This document shows, one piece after another, positions 49,718-62,200 of a DNA stretch of 64,000 nt. The position numbers were made by a program, and so were the translations under genes. The notes under the pieces are model-generated. The model was not told where the DNA came from, ran no database searches, and worked only from the letters and a program-made list of their open reading frames with translations. The DNA is from Cryptomeria japonica (taxonomy: Eukaryota; Streptophyta; Pinopsida; Cupressales; Cupressaceae), in NCBI RefSeq assembly GCF_030272615.1, contig NC_081406.1:241230422-241294421 (forward strand). Direction: 5' to 3'. The stretch's first letter is position 1. Each line of letters opens with the position of its first letter.

Positions 49718-51694
49718 ATGCCACCACGCCATCAAAGAGGTCGAAGAGGTCAAAGAGGTATGTATTTTTGTTTTCTTATTGTCATTTTTTTATTAATTTG
49801 AAGATTAAACTAGGTTTCTTGATTTAAATTTATTTTCATTATCAGGAAATGAGATTAGACAATAAAATGTTGAAAACACTCAATCACCTCCTCATGAAGA
49901 CCATATTGAAGAAGAAGTACATCAAGAACCTCCTACAAACCCTAGACATCCCATAGGTACACAAGAAAACCTATTAGGTCAAATAGAAAATAGCCAAAAA
50001 GAGCTTGAAGGTTTAATCACAAGGCTAAAAGATCCCACTGGAACAAACTCCCATAGAACAAACCTTGCTAGTTCTTTACAATCTATTGTATCTCACATAC
50101 ACTCCGTGAGTGGGAAAATAAATTTTTGGTCCAGTAAGAAGGAAGAACAACAGTAATTTTATGCTAACAAATTATCATATGCGATAGTGAAGAAAAAAAG
50201 AATTAATAAATTTGACCTGTGTGCTCTTGTTATGGACCCCCGAACGAATCAACCTTTACAAATCCTGGATGTAGAAGATTCCCCATTCATTGGTATCATC
50301 ATGAAGGGATTAAGAACAATTTTTGGGATAGGTGGTGGGTGGTATTTGATCAGGGCCCATGCAATAATCATGAGGTATCCCAAAACTTTTTGAGAAAACT
50401 GTAATGTGAGTTTGTCCTTAACGAGATCCCAAACTATTTTGATTTTCTAGATTTCTAAGGTAGAGGTGGGGGTTCCTCACATGATAGAGAGGGTGCATAG
50501 TGTGACCCAAATCTCCCACCAAGACCCTTGGCCAGACCTATGGTGGAGCATGCTATTATTCTCTCCATTGTGAAGGAGAGTGTTGAGGTCAAAACTTTAG
50601 ACTCTATTAGCTCACTCACTTAGACCCTTATTTAGTATGCTAGGCCTCTAGTAGAGAGTGATGCGAGTGATGATGTTGATTCTTCTAGGCATCGAGTTCC
50701 AACTTATTTTTGTTGATCTTGTGGTTCTCTTTGCACTTATAATCCTAACAGTACTCAGAATGCACGTGCATGAGCTGAGTTTACTATAGAGAACACTGTC
50801 ATGACAAAATCCTTGCTGAATGAAACATTTGGCATTGATACCTAGGTGAATTTCATTACAAGTTCATTTCATTCTTTTTATTAAATCTTATATGGAAATT
50901 TAAGAATATATCTAAATTAGTATATTATTATGATAAAAAATCAGGGTCAAAGTGTTCACAATACTAGCAACATTCCTGCAACACCCTTTTTCACAACTCT
51001 GTCGACTCCACAGGTATACAACAAGTGAAGAAATATAATTATTATATGTAGATAGTTGAACCTTATGTCAATGATTTTCTAATTACTCATTTTGGATGTC
51101 AAATAGTTTGATGCTAGAGCTTCAACATCAACACCTCGCAGTGTATTTCATCGACAATCCTTCACCCAAGTAAGCAATTTATCTTTAATGTTGTTGTTAA
51201 ATAATATAGATACTTTTGGTGATTGATCAATATTCTTTGTTTAATTTTTAGATGTTCACATCAGAGACTCCTCCTATTGTTTGCACATCAATGGAGCACG
51301 GTGTTGCTGCAGCAGTAGCAAGTTCAACTGCTTTGACAGAAGTATGAGACATATTTGTAAATTTAATAAATTTATCATTACATTTGTTATCTTAATAATA
51401 TGTTATTGAAAATTTTAACGACACTTGTATTTAGTTTAATTTATATTGTGATGCCTACAAGAGGGGCTTGTCACTCCAGATCATGAATGTACGCCTATTG
51501 TGGATGAACATCATGATTATTTGTATGTGGTAAGTGACTATTCTATTATATGTCATTCTAAAATTCAATTTTTGTATATGCTAACATCACTCTTTTCATT
51601 GTATCAGGTGGAGTTACAAAAAAGTCTGGAGAGGAGGTTGAGTGGGCATACTCGAAAGACACCTGCATCATATACATCTCCATCCCCCCGATAG
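49718..51694 (+). pseudogene. Unrecognised multi-exon gene remnant
   Basis: Not matched to any family I know. It opens at 49718 with a basic MPPRHQRGRRGQRG segment ending at a GTATGT donor (49758). After an acceptor at 49845 comes an acidic, then helical stretch (ENTQSPPHEDHIEEEVHQEP, LLGQIENSQKELEGLITRL) and a conserved-looking block with aromatic residues (FPIHWYHHEGIKNNFWDRWW, about 50,280-50,340). Several stops interrupt this part. Five small terminal exons follow: 50945-51013, 51107-51169, 51252-51341, 51464-51529 and 51608-51694. They have plausible GT/AG borders, lengths of 69, 63, 90, 66 and 87 bp (all multiples of three), and S/T/P-rich products. It may be a host gene or transposon cargo. 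Confidence 0.45.
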
Positions 51695-51749
51695 GCAAAG
51701 ATATCTCGTGATCTATTTCCTTCCCCTAAAGGGAAATGAATACAATAGG

Positions 51750-52190
51750 GTCCTATGTTGTATGCCTATATGGCAATTTTGAACATATATTTTGTATTAC
51801 AAATATGTGACATTCTATGTCCATATGGCTTTTGACAAGATCCTATTTGACTTTATTGGATATCATGTTGTATGCCTATATGGCAATTTCAAACATATGT
51901 TATGTATTACAAATACGTGACATTCTATGTCCATATGGCTTTTGGCAAGCTCCTATTTGACTTTATTGGATACCATGTTGTATGCCTATATGGCAATTTT
52001 GAACATATGTTTTGTATTATGAATATGTGACATTCTATGTCCATATGGCTTTTGGAAAGCTCCTATTTGACTTTATTGGATATCATGTTGTATGCCTTTA
52101 TAGCAATTTTGAACATATGTTTTGTTTTATGAATACGTGACATTCTATGTCCATATGGCTTTTGGCAAGCCTATTTGTCTATTGGATATA
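51750..52190. repeat. 110-bp minisatellite, four copies
   Basis: ATGTTGTATGCCT recurs at about 51754, 51864, 51974 and 52084, an exact 110-bp period. Each unit contains ATTCTATGTCCATATGGCTT and CCTATTTGACTTTATTGGAT. It starts 55 bp after the preceding gene remnant. Confidence 0.92.
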
Positions 52191-52612
52191 TTTGATACTT
52201 TTATCAATATACAATGTTGTATGGATTTGTAGTTTTTTGGTTAATGAAAAATATTTATCATGGTTATCCATAATTGCAATACAAATGATTAAATGAATAA
52301 TTGCAGAAAGTTTATTGTTAATTAAACTTTGAACCTAAATATGTGTTTGTAATCCAAGACACAAGCTTATATAGATCAACACAAATTCAATAGTTATAGT
52401 CGAAATAAGACTATATAAGGGAAACATGGAAAGAACCAAAATGAGACAATGTAAGACACCATTGTACCAATAACCATTCTAAAAAAAATGCATAGCCCAT
52501 ACACTTCTATTCATCTAATGCATACCCTAATAGAGCTACTTTAAATGACTCCCAACAATTAATAATACTTAAGAGTATTTAGGTATATTAATCTAATGCA
52601 TAGCCTAATATA

Positions 52613-53512
52613 GTGTCATAGCACAACCTCGTAGGATCAGATGACTCATCATATGTCTCACGAGCGTCAAGAAACGCATCACCAAAGTTTGACAACTTTT
52701 CGCTCTTTGAGCACTTAAATGGGATGGTCGGTAGGGTGTGGCCCGCATCGATCGGACAAGTTGGAGAGAAAAAATAAGGCATTCCTAGCGTAAACCCAGC
52801 CACCCTGACGTGTACGAGGTGATGGTTCGGTGCCACGACGAACGGATTAAAAGATGGGGCATTGTGCAACTTTTCATTGAACTCATCTCACGCTTTTTGT
52901 TACAACCGAGAAAGTGTCACCCCAAGCAATTGGATCTGAGTCTTCCAAAATCGAGAGAGGCTTGTGTAGAGTATCATGACACGAGCTCATAGGATCAAAT
53001 GACTCATTCTTATTCTTCACGGGCACCGAGAAACGAGATGCCGAATATTGACAACTTTGAGTAACTTGAGCACTTAAGCGATTTCGTTGCTAGGGTGTGG
53101 CCGGCATCGATCGGACAAGTTGGAGAGAAAAACAAAGGCATTCCTAGTGTACAACCAACCACCCCGACGCATACGAGCTGATGGTTTAGTGCCACAACGA
53201 GCGGATTGAAAGATGGGGCATTGTGCAACTTTTCATTGAACTCATCTGATGCTTTTTGTCACAACCGAGAAAGTGTCGCCACGAGAAATTGGATCCAAGT
53301 ATATCTAAATAGAAAGAGGCTTTTTTAGAGTGCCATAACATGACCTCGTAAGATCAAACAACTTGTTCTTATGATTAACGGGCATCGAGAAACGTGATGT
53401 CAAATATTGACAACTTTGAGCAACTTGAACACTTAAGCGATTTCGTTGCTAGGTGTGGCCCACATCGATCAGACGAGATTGAGAGAAAAACAAAGGCATT
53501 CCTAGCATACAA
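52613..53512. repeat. 358-bp satellite-like array, 2.5 copies
   Basis: Units begin at about 52613, 52971 and 53330 (GT.TCAT..CA..A.CTC.TA.GATCA). Each has GGCCCGCATCGATCGGACA-type and GATGGGGCATTGTGCAACTT blocks, and the third is cut off after about 180 bp. Copies differ by roughly 10-15 percent by eye, and differences often involve CG. GC content is clearly above the flanks. Confidence 0.9.
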
Positions 53513-54060
53513 ATTAAGATAGCAAATGCATACATATTTTAAGGTACACATTTAGATAGATAGATCTCAACCATACCACGATTCAAAACAATATGAAAAT
53601 TCATTTGTGGCATGTAGGAATGAACCATATAAGATTATAAGATTTAATAGACTCTTAGCACATTATCAAACCAAAAGTATTAATTTATAGCTAATATTGA
53701 ACATCTTCAACTAGATGTAATAAAAAAATTCTTAAATCTATATTTCATTTTTGCAATCTTAAATTAAAATAAAATAAAAAACTAATTGTTAATTTAAGAA
53801 AGAAACATCTTGGATTATCATAGACATGCTTACATGATTTTCCCTTTCCCCTATAATTTCTTATATAACCTTTTCATTGAAAGTCATATATTAAAACAAA
53901 TAAATATTTAGCAAAATCTACCAAAAATGAGCAATGTAAAATATATTCTATATCATTTGGGAATGATAAAATAATTCAGTTGCTATTCCATGTGTTGGGG
54001 GACCATCGTTAAAAAAAAAAAAATCAATTGTTATTCATTTGGTAAATATAAATAATAAAA
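53513..54060. other. AT-rich spacer, nothing recognised
   Basis: No reading frame, repeat or signal could be supported here. Confidence 0.5.
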
Positions 54061-54071
54061 TGTATTGTGTT

Positions 54072-54143
54072 GTCATTGTAGTATAGTGATGAGTATTCCC
54101 ACCCATCACGCGGGTGACCCAGGTTCGATCCCCAGCATAAATA
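54072..54143 (+). tRNA. tRNA-Asp-like pseudogene
   Basis: Aligns along its whole 72 bases with plant nuclear tRNA-Asp as I know it: GTAGTATAGTG in the D region, TATTCCC.CC..TCACGCGGGTGACCC for the anticodon arm and variable loop, and GGTTCGATCCCC (box B) in the T arm. The anticodon position reads ATC instead of GTC, and the base before it is C instead of the universal T33. Two T-stem pairs and most of the acceptor stem no longer match. Four differences are CG to CA. It is therefore a decayed tRNA gene or the head of a tRNA-derived SINE; no SINE tail was identified. Confidence 0.75.
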
Positions 54144-54232
54144 CCTATTTCCTCAGTTTTATTAGTGAGCCCGCTGTGAACCTATTCTGCATTTACAAAA
54201 TTTCAAATGGCCGTTTTAAGGGATCTTAGTAA

Positions 54233-54362
54233 AATATAAGTTGGGAGGTGGAAAAAACATAAGAGTAACAAAAATGTTTGAGGTATAACTTTCATTAGCA
54301 ATACTAATATAAGTTGGGAGGTGGAAAAAACATAAGAGTAACAAACAAAAATGTTTGAGGTA
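54233..54362. repeat. ~55-bp tandem duplication
   Basis: AATATAAGTTGGGAGGTGG through ATGTTTGAGGTA occurs at 54233-54284 and 54306-54362, nearly identical, so it is recent. Confidence 0.9.
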
Positions 54363-54680
54363 CGGATATTTTATATGTATAATTGTATAACTAAAATATG
54401 GATATTTTATATGTATTTACAAGCAGAGCATAATAAATTTATATCTTTTATTAGAAATATTAAAATATGAATATTTTATATATACAATTAGGTGTTTTTT
54501 TAGGTTTTAAAATTTTATTTGAAAAGTAATTGAGTGCTTCTTATTTCTTAATTTCTTAAGTTAGAAAAGAATGGGTAAAGGATCTTAAAGAAAGTCAAAT
54601 ATATGTATTTTTAAAAGTAGAGTCAAAATTCAAAGGTATAGTTTATAAAGCATTACATTCAGCATAAACATTTCAATATG

Positions 54681-54905
54681 AAGACAAGGTGATACTAGAT
54701 ACCATAATTTTTGTAATAGCACTAGTCACGAGGTCCAAAATTTATATATGAGTGCCCTTGTGAAAGTGCTTAAGAGATAATGTGAGGGGTTTCATTTTAA
54801 AAATAGAAGACAAGCCAACACTAGAATGTTAAAATATTGTTATAATACTAGTCGTAATGTCCAATCTTGATAGTATGAATGCCCTTGTGAAAGTGCCAAA
54901 GAGAT
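54681..54905. repeat. Diverged ~126-bp duplication
   Basis: Copies at 54681-54776 and 54807-54905 share AAGACAAG, ACTAGTC, GTCCAA and ATGCCCTTGTGAAAGTGC-type blocks. Confidence 0.75.
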
Positions 54906-54962
54906 CCAATGCTAGGCATTTCTATCAAAGAAAAACTAGAAGCATTACTAATATGAGACCAC

Positions 54963-57900
54963 CGGATAGTGTGGTCGTTGAAAAAATAATCTAAAACTAT
55001 CTCCACCCCCCTTGAACACCTCAAAGGTATTTCAAATACTTTGCAATAAAAAATAGCAGGCCTCTTTGTGTTTCCAACTCAAGACAGATGCCACTTAGAA
55101 CAAGATTTTGGAAGAATTAAGTACCAATTTCTACATTTACATGAGAAGGATGTTTGTTGTTCCAGGCAACTTAAGAAATGCTTTAACTTAAAATATGACT
55201 AGGAACTAGAAATATCACAATAACTAAAAATAATTGGCTCTTGATCTATATTAATATTAGTCAGATAATTTTTCATTATATTCAAATTTTGTTTGTAATG
55301 TAAAAAATTAAGATTTTTAAAATCTTTATTCATATATATAATCTTCTTTATTAGTTTTAACTCTTTTTTATAAGGGCCTTTAGAACTATCGTATACTATC
55401 TTATTCCAATTAGATTTTTCAAAATTTAAGAAGTTGTAGCTCCAAAATCAATTGATAATACTTCTCATATTATTTCATTTTTTGTCGTAATATCAAAGAG
55501 TGAAAATTCAACATATATCATTGTAACATAGAACATTGCATACTCATATTATTTCATGTTATGTTTTGGACTTGCTTTAGTGACCATTCCCTAGCATGTT
55601 TTAGGGATCATTTTAGCCTTAGCCTTAGTGTTTTTGTTTTAAAAAATATACAAATTTCTTAATTAGACTCTAGCTACTCTCACAAACTTGAGAATGTGTG
55701 TTATATTTTGAGTAGTTCCTCTAAGACACGAGCATGACACATATATATCCATGTGAAGTTCTAGCATCCCACTTTTAATTTTTTTTTGAAATATTGGTTT
55801 CCCACTCAGCTACCTCCTACAACTTATTATTATAACTCTCACCTATCAAAAAACCACCTTTAACATCCAAATCTGACCCTTCAACTTCTGAGGAATCCAT
55901 TTGAAAACCAAACTTTTGATTTGGTTGTCCATTCTTCATTAACAACAACAAGAATTATTTTGCTATCTTCTCTCTTGGTTGCACACTCCATTGTTGGGGC
56001 TTTCTCAAGGAAAAGTATTGATACATCAGATTGACATCTCTATGCTCTCACTCTTTTCTTTATCACTTGCTTGGTAAAGTTGTTAAGCAATTTTGTTTTC
56101 TTCTTTTGATAATGGTACAAGCTTTTTTCTATATCATTTCTCTAAATCCTCTTTGGAAAATATTTTGGTTCATACTACTATCTTTTATCCAGTATCATAC
56201 ACATGCTAGTTTATCGATCCTTATACATCTAGGATTTAATAATCATATATAGTTTGATTTTAATTTGTTCTTATTCTTAGATGCATTATGGCCAAGGGCA
56301 CAATTTATTTCAATCTCCAATTTCTATATGACTCTTCATGGAGGTTGAAGGACTAAACTAGGGGCTTGACCATTCTTGCTAAGCTCCCAAGCAACCCCAA
56401 CCATATTTTTACTTTGTGTTCTAGATACAAGTGTTTGGAAGCCTACAACAAGATGGACATTTCATTTTTCCTCTTCTTTTCTTTTGTCATTGTATTCTTT
56501 CATTTTTTCTATTTAGCTTACATTTATTTCTATATCATTTGGTCTCCCTTAGATTATTGCTTCTAATGCCCATGTTTTGTATTCAAAATTTAAAACTTTT
56601 ATAGATTTGATAGCAATGTACTAGAATAGAATGTAAGGACTATTTCCATTTTTTATGTCTAGTTTGTCATTTAAATACTTAGAACTATTTTTTGGTGTCA
56701 AATTCCATTCTTCCTACAATTTCCATTTTTGTGTCTATTTTGTCATTTAAATACTTTTATTTTTTGAAATTTACAAACTTTTGTTATGATTCTTTCTAAT
56801 TCTCTCATCATTTCATCTAATGCTATCTAAATTAAGTGTAATTATTTCCATCACTCCCTTAGAATGGGATTTTTATATACCTTAATATTTGGGGTTGTGA
56901 ATGATGTGACCTATATAACTTAAACCTTTGTGCCTAGATGTCTAAATATTGTAAGCCCTAGAGGTAGAAAACTACCCTATTTATGGGCGGATTTGAAGAA
57001 CTTAAACTTGAATATACCTTGTTGCCTTATGATGTGGGAATAAATCATGCACATAGGGTGGTTTAACAAATATGCAATTAACACCCTTATGAGGCACCTT
57101 GATGTAAAACAAGTAGATTCACTTTGGATAAAGTAATTTATGATGTCAATTTTATTTGTTAACATGCAATGGATGCGAATTGCAGTAGGATAAACATGTT
57201 TTGAACAAATCCTTAGAAATATGACTCCTAGAAATTGAATAAGTAAACTAATATGTGTAACCTAGATAATGGAAGATGATGTGTTGTATCGATATGCTTT
57301 GGATGTCCAACATTAACTTAAAATAATTAAGGAATGTGTAAAGTAGAACTTGTAAACACCTACTTTAGATTGAAGGAAAATGAAATAAAAATGCTAAGAT
57401 AAGTACCATATGGAGGTAATAGTTGTTACGATAGTAGGTTGATTTTAGTATCGCATCTTCCAAGTAGGCAATACAAGATTTAGAGTAATTTAGAAGAATT
57501 GTTGGGAATGTTATGTCCTTATCTTTGTATCCTAGTCATGCGACTTCCAAGAGTAAGTCAAACCCTACGGGGGAAGGATGTAGAGCCCCTCCCCGATCAA
57601 GCTCTGGTTAACCTAGTTTGACCATGGCTAACCTTATTAATAGTTTGCATGGATGATTGGTACACTATGTAAAGGTGTTATGATTCAATAGGATGGGCTA
57701 TATGTTAGATGAATAAATTAGTAAATGTTGACCCCTTTGGGGGATAATTAGATGTATTTTGCTTGTGTATCATTTATATGTTAGGGGTTTGGGGTCTTAT
57801 CCCGAACCCATCATAAGAATGCCTTTCATTTATGTCGTGGACTTATCTTTTAATACAGAACCTTGATACATCATGGTCATGAGACCCCTTTTGGCATAGG

Positions 57901-59280
57901 ATCCTCATGAGACTAGTGGATAAGATGTAATTTCATAGTATGATTGATTTCAGTACTTAGATTGATGATCTTGTGATTCATTGTGCATGCCTAACTAGCT
58001 TTTGTTTTATATGATTTCATTGGTGTGGCAAATGAGTATATGGCTACATGAGAATTATTGGGAAAAGTAATTGAACCATGTTATAGAATCATTTTACCTT
58101 GCAGTGCACATTTTGATGCATTGTGGATTTGGATTCTATATGATCTAGTGATTGGATAACATTGATATGGTGTATGTCATCTATTTCTGAAATTGCAGTA
58201 TTTCATTATGATATTAAAAAACATGGATGCATGCCTTACAAATGATTGAATTTCATGATGATTATGATGATGCCATTTAGTAAATTGCTTCATGTGGATT
58301 CTATTGGATAATTTATAATTTGATAGTTATGATGTAAATTGTATGCAAGTGTCTGATTTGTACTCTTTTCATATATTAATAATTACATGTGATTACTTGA
58401 GATTACTAATGTGCAAATGAGACATGTAGGAAAACTAATCCATGTGACCATGGAAACTATTCAGAGAATCAAGCTAAGCCTATGTGCGTTTGTGAAGCCA
58501 AGGGTTGTCTGTTTGGAGAGACAACACCTTGTTTGTAATGTGTTTTATTTGTAAATGTGAATGCTTGAATGTGTGTTTAATTTGTATTTGTTAAATTTGT
58601 TAATTCCAAAAAGGGACATACCATGTGTAATAAAGTATTGTGTATTTTTATGGTGTCACTTCACACTTGTGTTGTGAAGTGAGTTGGCAATGGCATGTCC
58701 CTTGGAGAAAATTTGTATAACCAATGCATTATTCAAAATATCTTAGTGTGGTCCCAATAGAGTCTTGGTTAGAGAGCCATTAGAATGGTCAACTCAAGTT
58801 TGACCCGTAGGTAAAATTTGGGTGAGTTTTTGGAGGGTCAAACTAACTCTTAAAGTTAGGTTTAGGGCATTTGTGAAAGCTCATATGTTATACCTATGGG
58901 TAAAGGCCAATTTTAGCCATGTGACCACTCACATGTGACTATCAAGTCACCTCAAAAGTAAGTTTTCCAAGACGGACGAAAATTCAACTTTTGAAAATTT
59001 CTCCTTGGTTAGACAATCTTCCATTTGAGTGATAGTTGCTCTTCCCCACTTTCTCTTACCTTTTTTCAGTTTCCATTCTTAGAAACCATGTAAGAGGTTG
59101 GGAAGACCAACCTATGAGATCTCACATCCTTTCTAAGGAAGTTGGAAAGTGTGAGAAGAGCCTACTTAGGGAAGGGATTCAAACTTAGAATTCTTATCAC
59201 CCACTCTCCATCTTGGAGACTTAGAGTTGTTGTGGAAAATTTGTATTTAGGAATTACATTTTAAGTTTTGGGAAGAAAAG
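54963..59280. other. Long region without a supported gene
   Basis: AT-rich, with only short frames that lack domains. The one structure that stands out is the nested inverted repeat at 58504-58703. Fragments such as TATCCCGAACCCATCATAAG (57,795-57,815) look like old transposon sequence but could not be assigned. The last part (to 59280) lies directly before a retroelement LTR. Confidence 0.5.
58504..58703. repeat. Clustered inverted repeats
   Basis: Hairpin 1: GTTGTCT (58504-58510) and AGACAAC (58519-58525). Hairpin 2: TCACTTCACA (58656-58665) and TGTGAAGTGA (58673-58682), a perfect 10-bp stem with a 7-base loop. An outer stem AAGGGACAT (58611-58619) and ATGTCCCTT (58695-58703) encloses hairpin 2. 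Confidence 0.75.
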
Positions 59281-62200
59281 TGTAGTACCCCTACTCATTT
59301 GAACTCATTAGACTCATATTTTATTGTTTGTTTTCGGTGCATACATTACCATGATGTGTTATTCAGATTTTTATGATATTATTTCATGCTTTATCTGGAT
59401 ATGAGATGAGTAATTTATTTACAGTATTTTAGTACTTGTGATTTATGGCATTTTATGGATTATTGCTATGTACTGACATTTTACTTTATCTATGCAATGT
59501 GGAATTATATGTTGTGTGTTTGAGAGTGTATTGGATGCAAGGGGACAATTTTCCTTCACTTATTTCAATGAGACAGGGAACATTGCGATTCTCCTTCATC
59601 GGTGTGTATGTCATGTTTTATATATTGTATATACGTATGTGTGGTTCGGTGATGCAGAATATTGTAGGTACAAGTACCTGGTAGGTACGGGGTATCGTCT
59701 CCACCTGGCTTCATAGGATATTGTTGTTTGATCTTTTTATGAGTGTTTGTTTGATATTTGTTGAGTTTGTGTGTTTTCATGGATTTGATTAATTAATTAA
59801 GTTTATGGAGTTATCTCATAGTTGATTTATGTATGCATTGAGATTATAAATTTAATTAATTAAAAGAAGTTATTAAATTAAGTTGCAAGCTGCACGATAT
59901 TAGAAATATATTTTATTTAAATTTTAGTGAAAAATAAATTAGATGAATTGCATTTATTGTTTCTTAGAATTTTCAATAAATAAAAGAATAAAAGAATTAA
60001 TTAGAATTAAAGTATTGCTTTAATTTCTTTATTTAGAAAATTAATTAATTTGCATGAGAAAAGAAAAGAAAGAAAAAAATGATTTTTAATTATTACATGT
60101 TAACTTATCCCTTTGTTAGAAAATTGGAAAAGAAAATAAAATTGCTTTTATTACTAAATTTAGGTTTTTGGAAAAAGAGATTCAACCTAGAATTTTAGTT
60201 TAAAAAGAGGAATAGATCATTATTTTAGGATACATAGGAAACAGGTTAGGAATTTAGGTGAATAAATTTATTGGAAGCTTGTTGAAAAGATTAGGGCTCT
60301 TCTACAGATTTCTTCCAAGAAAGCTATACCAGGTTGGGTGGCTTCTTTTGATTGTTGTTTTAAGAAAATATTTCTATTTATTCTATCTTCTGAATGATGT
60401 GTGTGTTAAGATGATTGTCATATCCCGTCTAATTAATTCTGTTCTTAGCTAAAGTCTATACCCGAAGTTAATTTCTAGTTTAATGGAAAGAAGTTATTTC
60501 TGGGTGTTTGTGGATTAAATTTTGAGGAAATTGGAAAAAAGTTATTATGACACATTTTGCCAAGATTTTTATTGTCCAGAGAAATCATTCCCTCTTGTTT
60601 GGTTTTTTATTTCAATATTTTATTATGGTTGTTATTTTTAATGTTTGTGCCTCTCCATGTAATTATATAGTTAATATGGTAATAAATTTAATTTCCAATT
60701 AAATTTATTGAGTTATTGTAAGTTATGGGGAAATTGGTTATTTAATTATTTGGAAAAAATTTGTACTAATTAAATTTCCTGGAAATGGATTTTTTGAAAA
60801 TTATTGAATTGTTCATGTTGTTGAAATTTTGTTTTAAAAAAAATTATAAAAAAATTTGGGAGGCATTGCCTCTACCCACATAGCAGAAGCTACCTAAAGG
60901 TAGCAGCTACTGTCATAAGGCAGTAGCGCTACCCTATGGTAGCGTTGCTGCCACTACTCCCTATGGCAGCAGCGCTACCCAAGGGTAGCAGCTGCCACCG
61001 TATGGTGGCAACGCTACCGTATGGTAGCAGCGCTACCATTTGGTAGCATTTGCTGCCATATGGCAACAACACTACCATAGGGTAGCAATTAGTTTAGGGT
61101 TAAATTAAATTAAATTTTATTTTTGTTTTTTATATTTTTTATTCTGTTTTAAAAAAAAAGAAAAATATTATTTTAATATATATATAGTTGTTTTTGTTTT
61201 AACTTATCTTAATTTAAAGCAATTTCTTTATGCCTTGGATTAATATGAGTTCTTTGTAAATTATAAATGTGAGAAATTGGAAGTTAAATATTTTTGTTTA
61301 TATATATATAATTAATTCAGAATTTAGTTATTTCGGGAAAAGTTTATAATTTAAGATTTCATATTTATGCTTGTAAATACATTAGGAGATTAATTCATAT
61401 GTGAATTTATTTAACTTTATTGGACAAATGACAAGATTGATTTCTTTGTATTAAAATAGTTGTAAATTCTTATTATCTGGAAATTCCTTATTTGTAAGTT
61501 ATTTATGCTTTTGGCTGTTGTAAAGAAAGATTGTCTGTATTAGGGTCTTGTGTAAATGTTGTTTGCAATCAAGCTTAATTCCATTGCAATTCTGGTTGAG
61601 TTATCATTATGTCCTATGTTATTATATCTCCTTGGTCAAGTGTTGTTGTATAACCTTATTGATGTGAGCCATTGTGTGTTTTTGTCCAAATTGTTAATCT
61701 TGGGTTAGTGATTATGTATCCTTCACCTGTGGTTTATCGAGATTAGTTATGGCTTTCGGTTTTTCTATAGAGTTCTCGTAGAGAGACTTTTCCTATTAGT
61801 GTCCTATGAGAGAGAGTAGCTTTCGAGTGGGGGCCGTGCCCCGAAGTGGATGACAAGATAACCCATCAAAATTCAGTTAAGAAGTGATAACCTAATAATT
61901 GATTAGGGGGTGGGTAGAATAAATATTAATTAAGATAATGTACCTCGTGCATAGGTGTAGTGCTTGTAAATGGCTCATAATGTTATGATAAGGCCTGGAA
62001 TGGCAAACTTACTACCTTGTCTTCATGAAAGGATTGATAGGGTCCGCATGAAAGTTAGTTGGAGCCGAAAGTTGGGAGAGGTTACCAGGACAGAGAGCCG
62101 GGACCTAGGAGGCCTACCATGGTAACCATCAAGCTATGCGATGACACTCTCTCCTTAGAGTCACTAGTGTTTTGTGAGTTGAGTCACATGGATGTTTGCG

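Noticed and set aside
52588-53228. Minus-strand frames in the 358-bp array as genes
   Set aside because: The frames recur because the DNA repeats; there is no start context or domain. Kept only as a question under the satellite finding.
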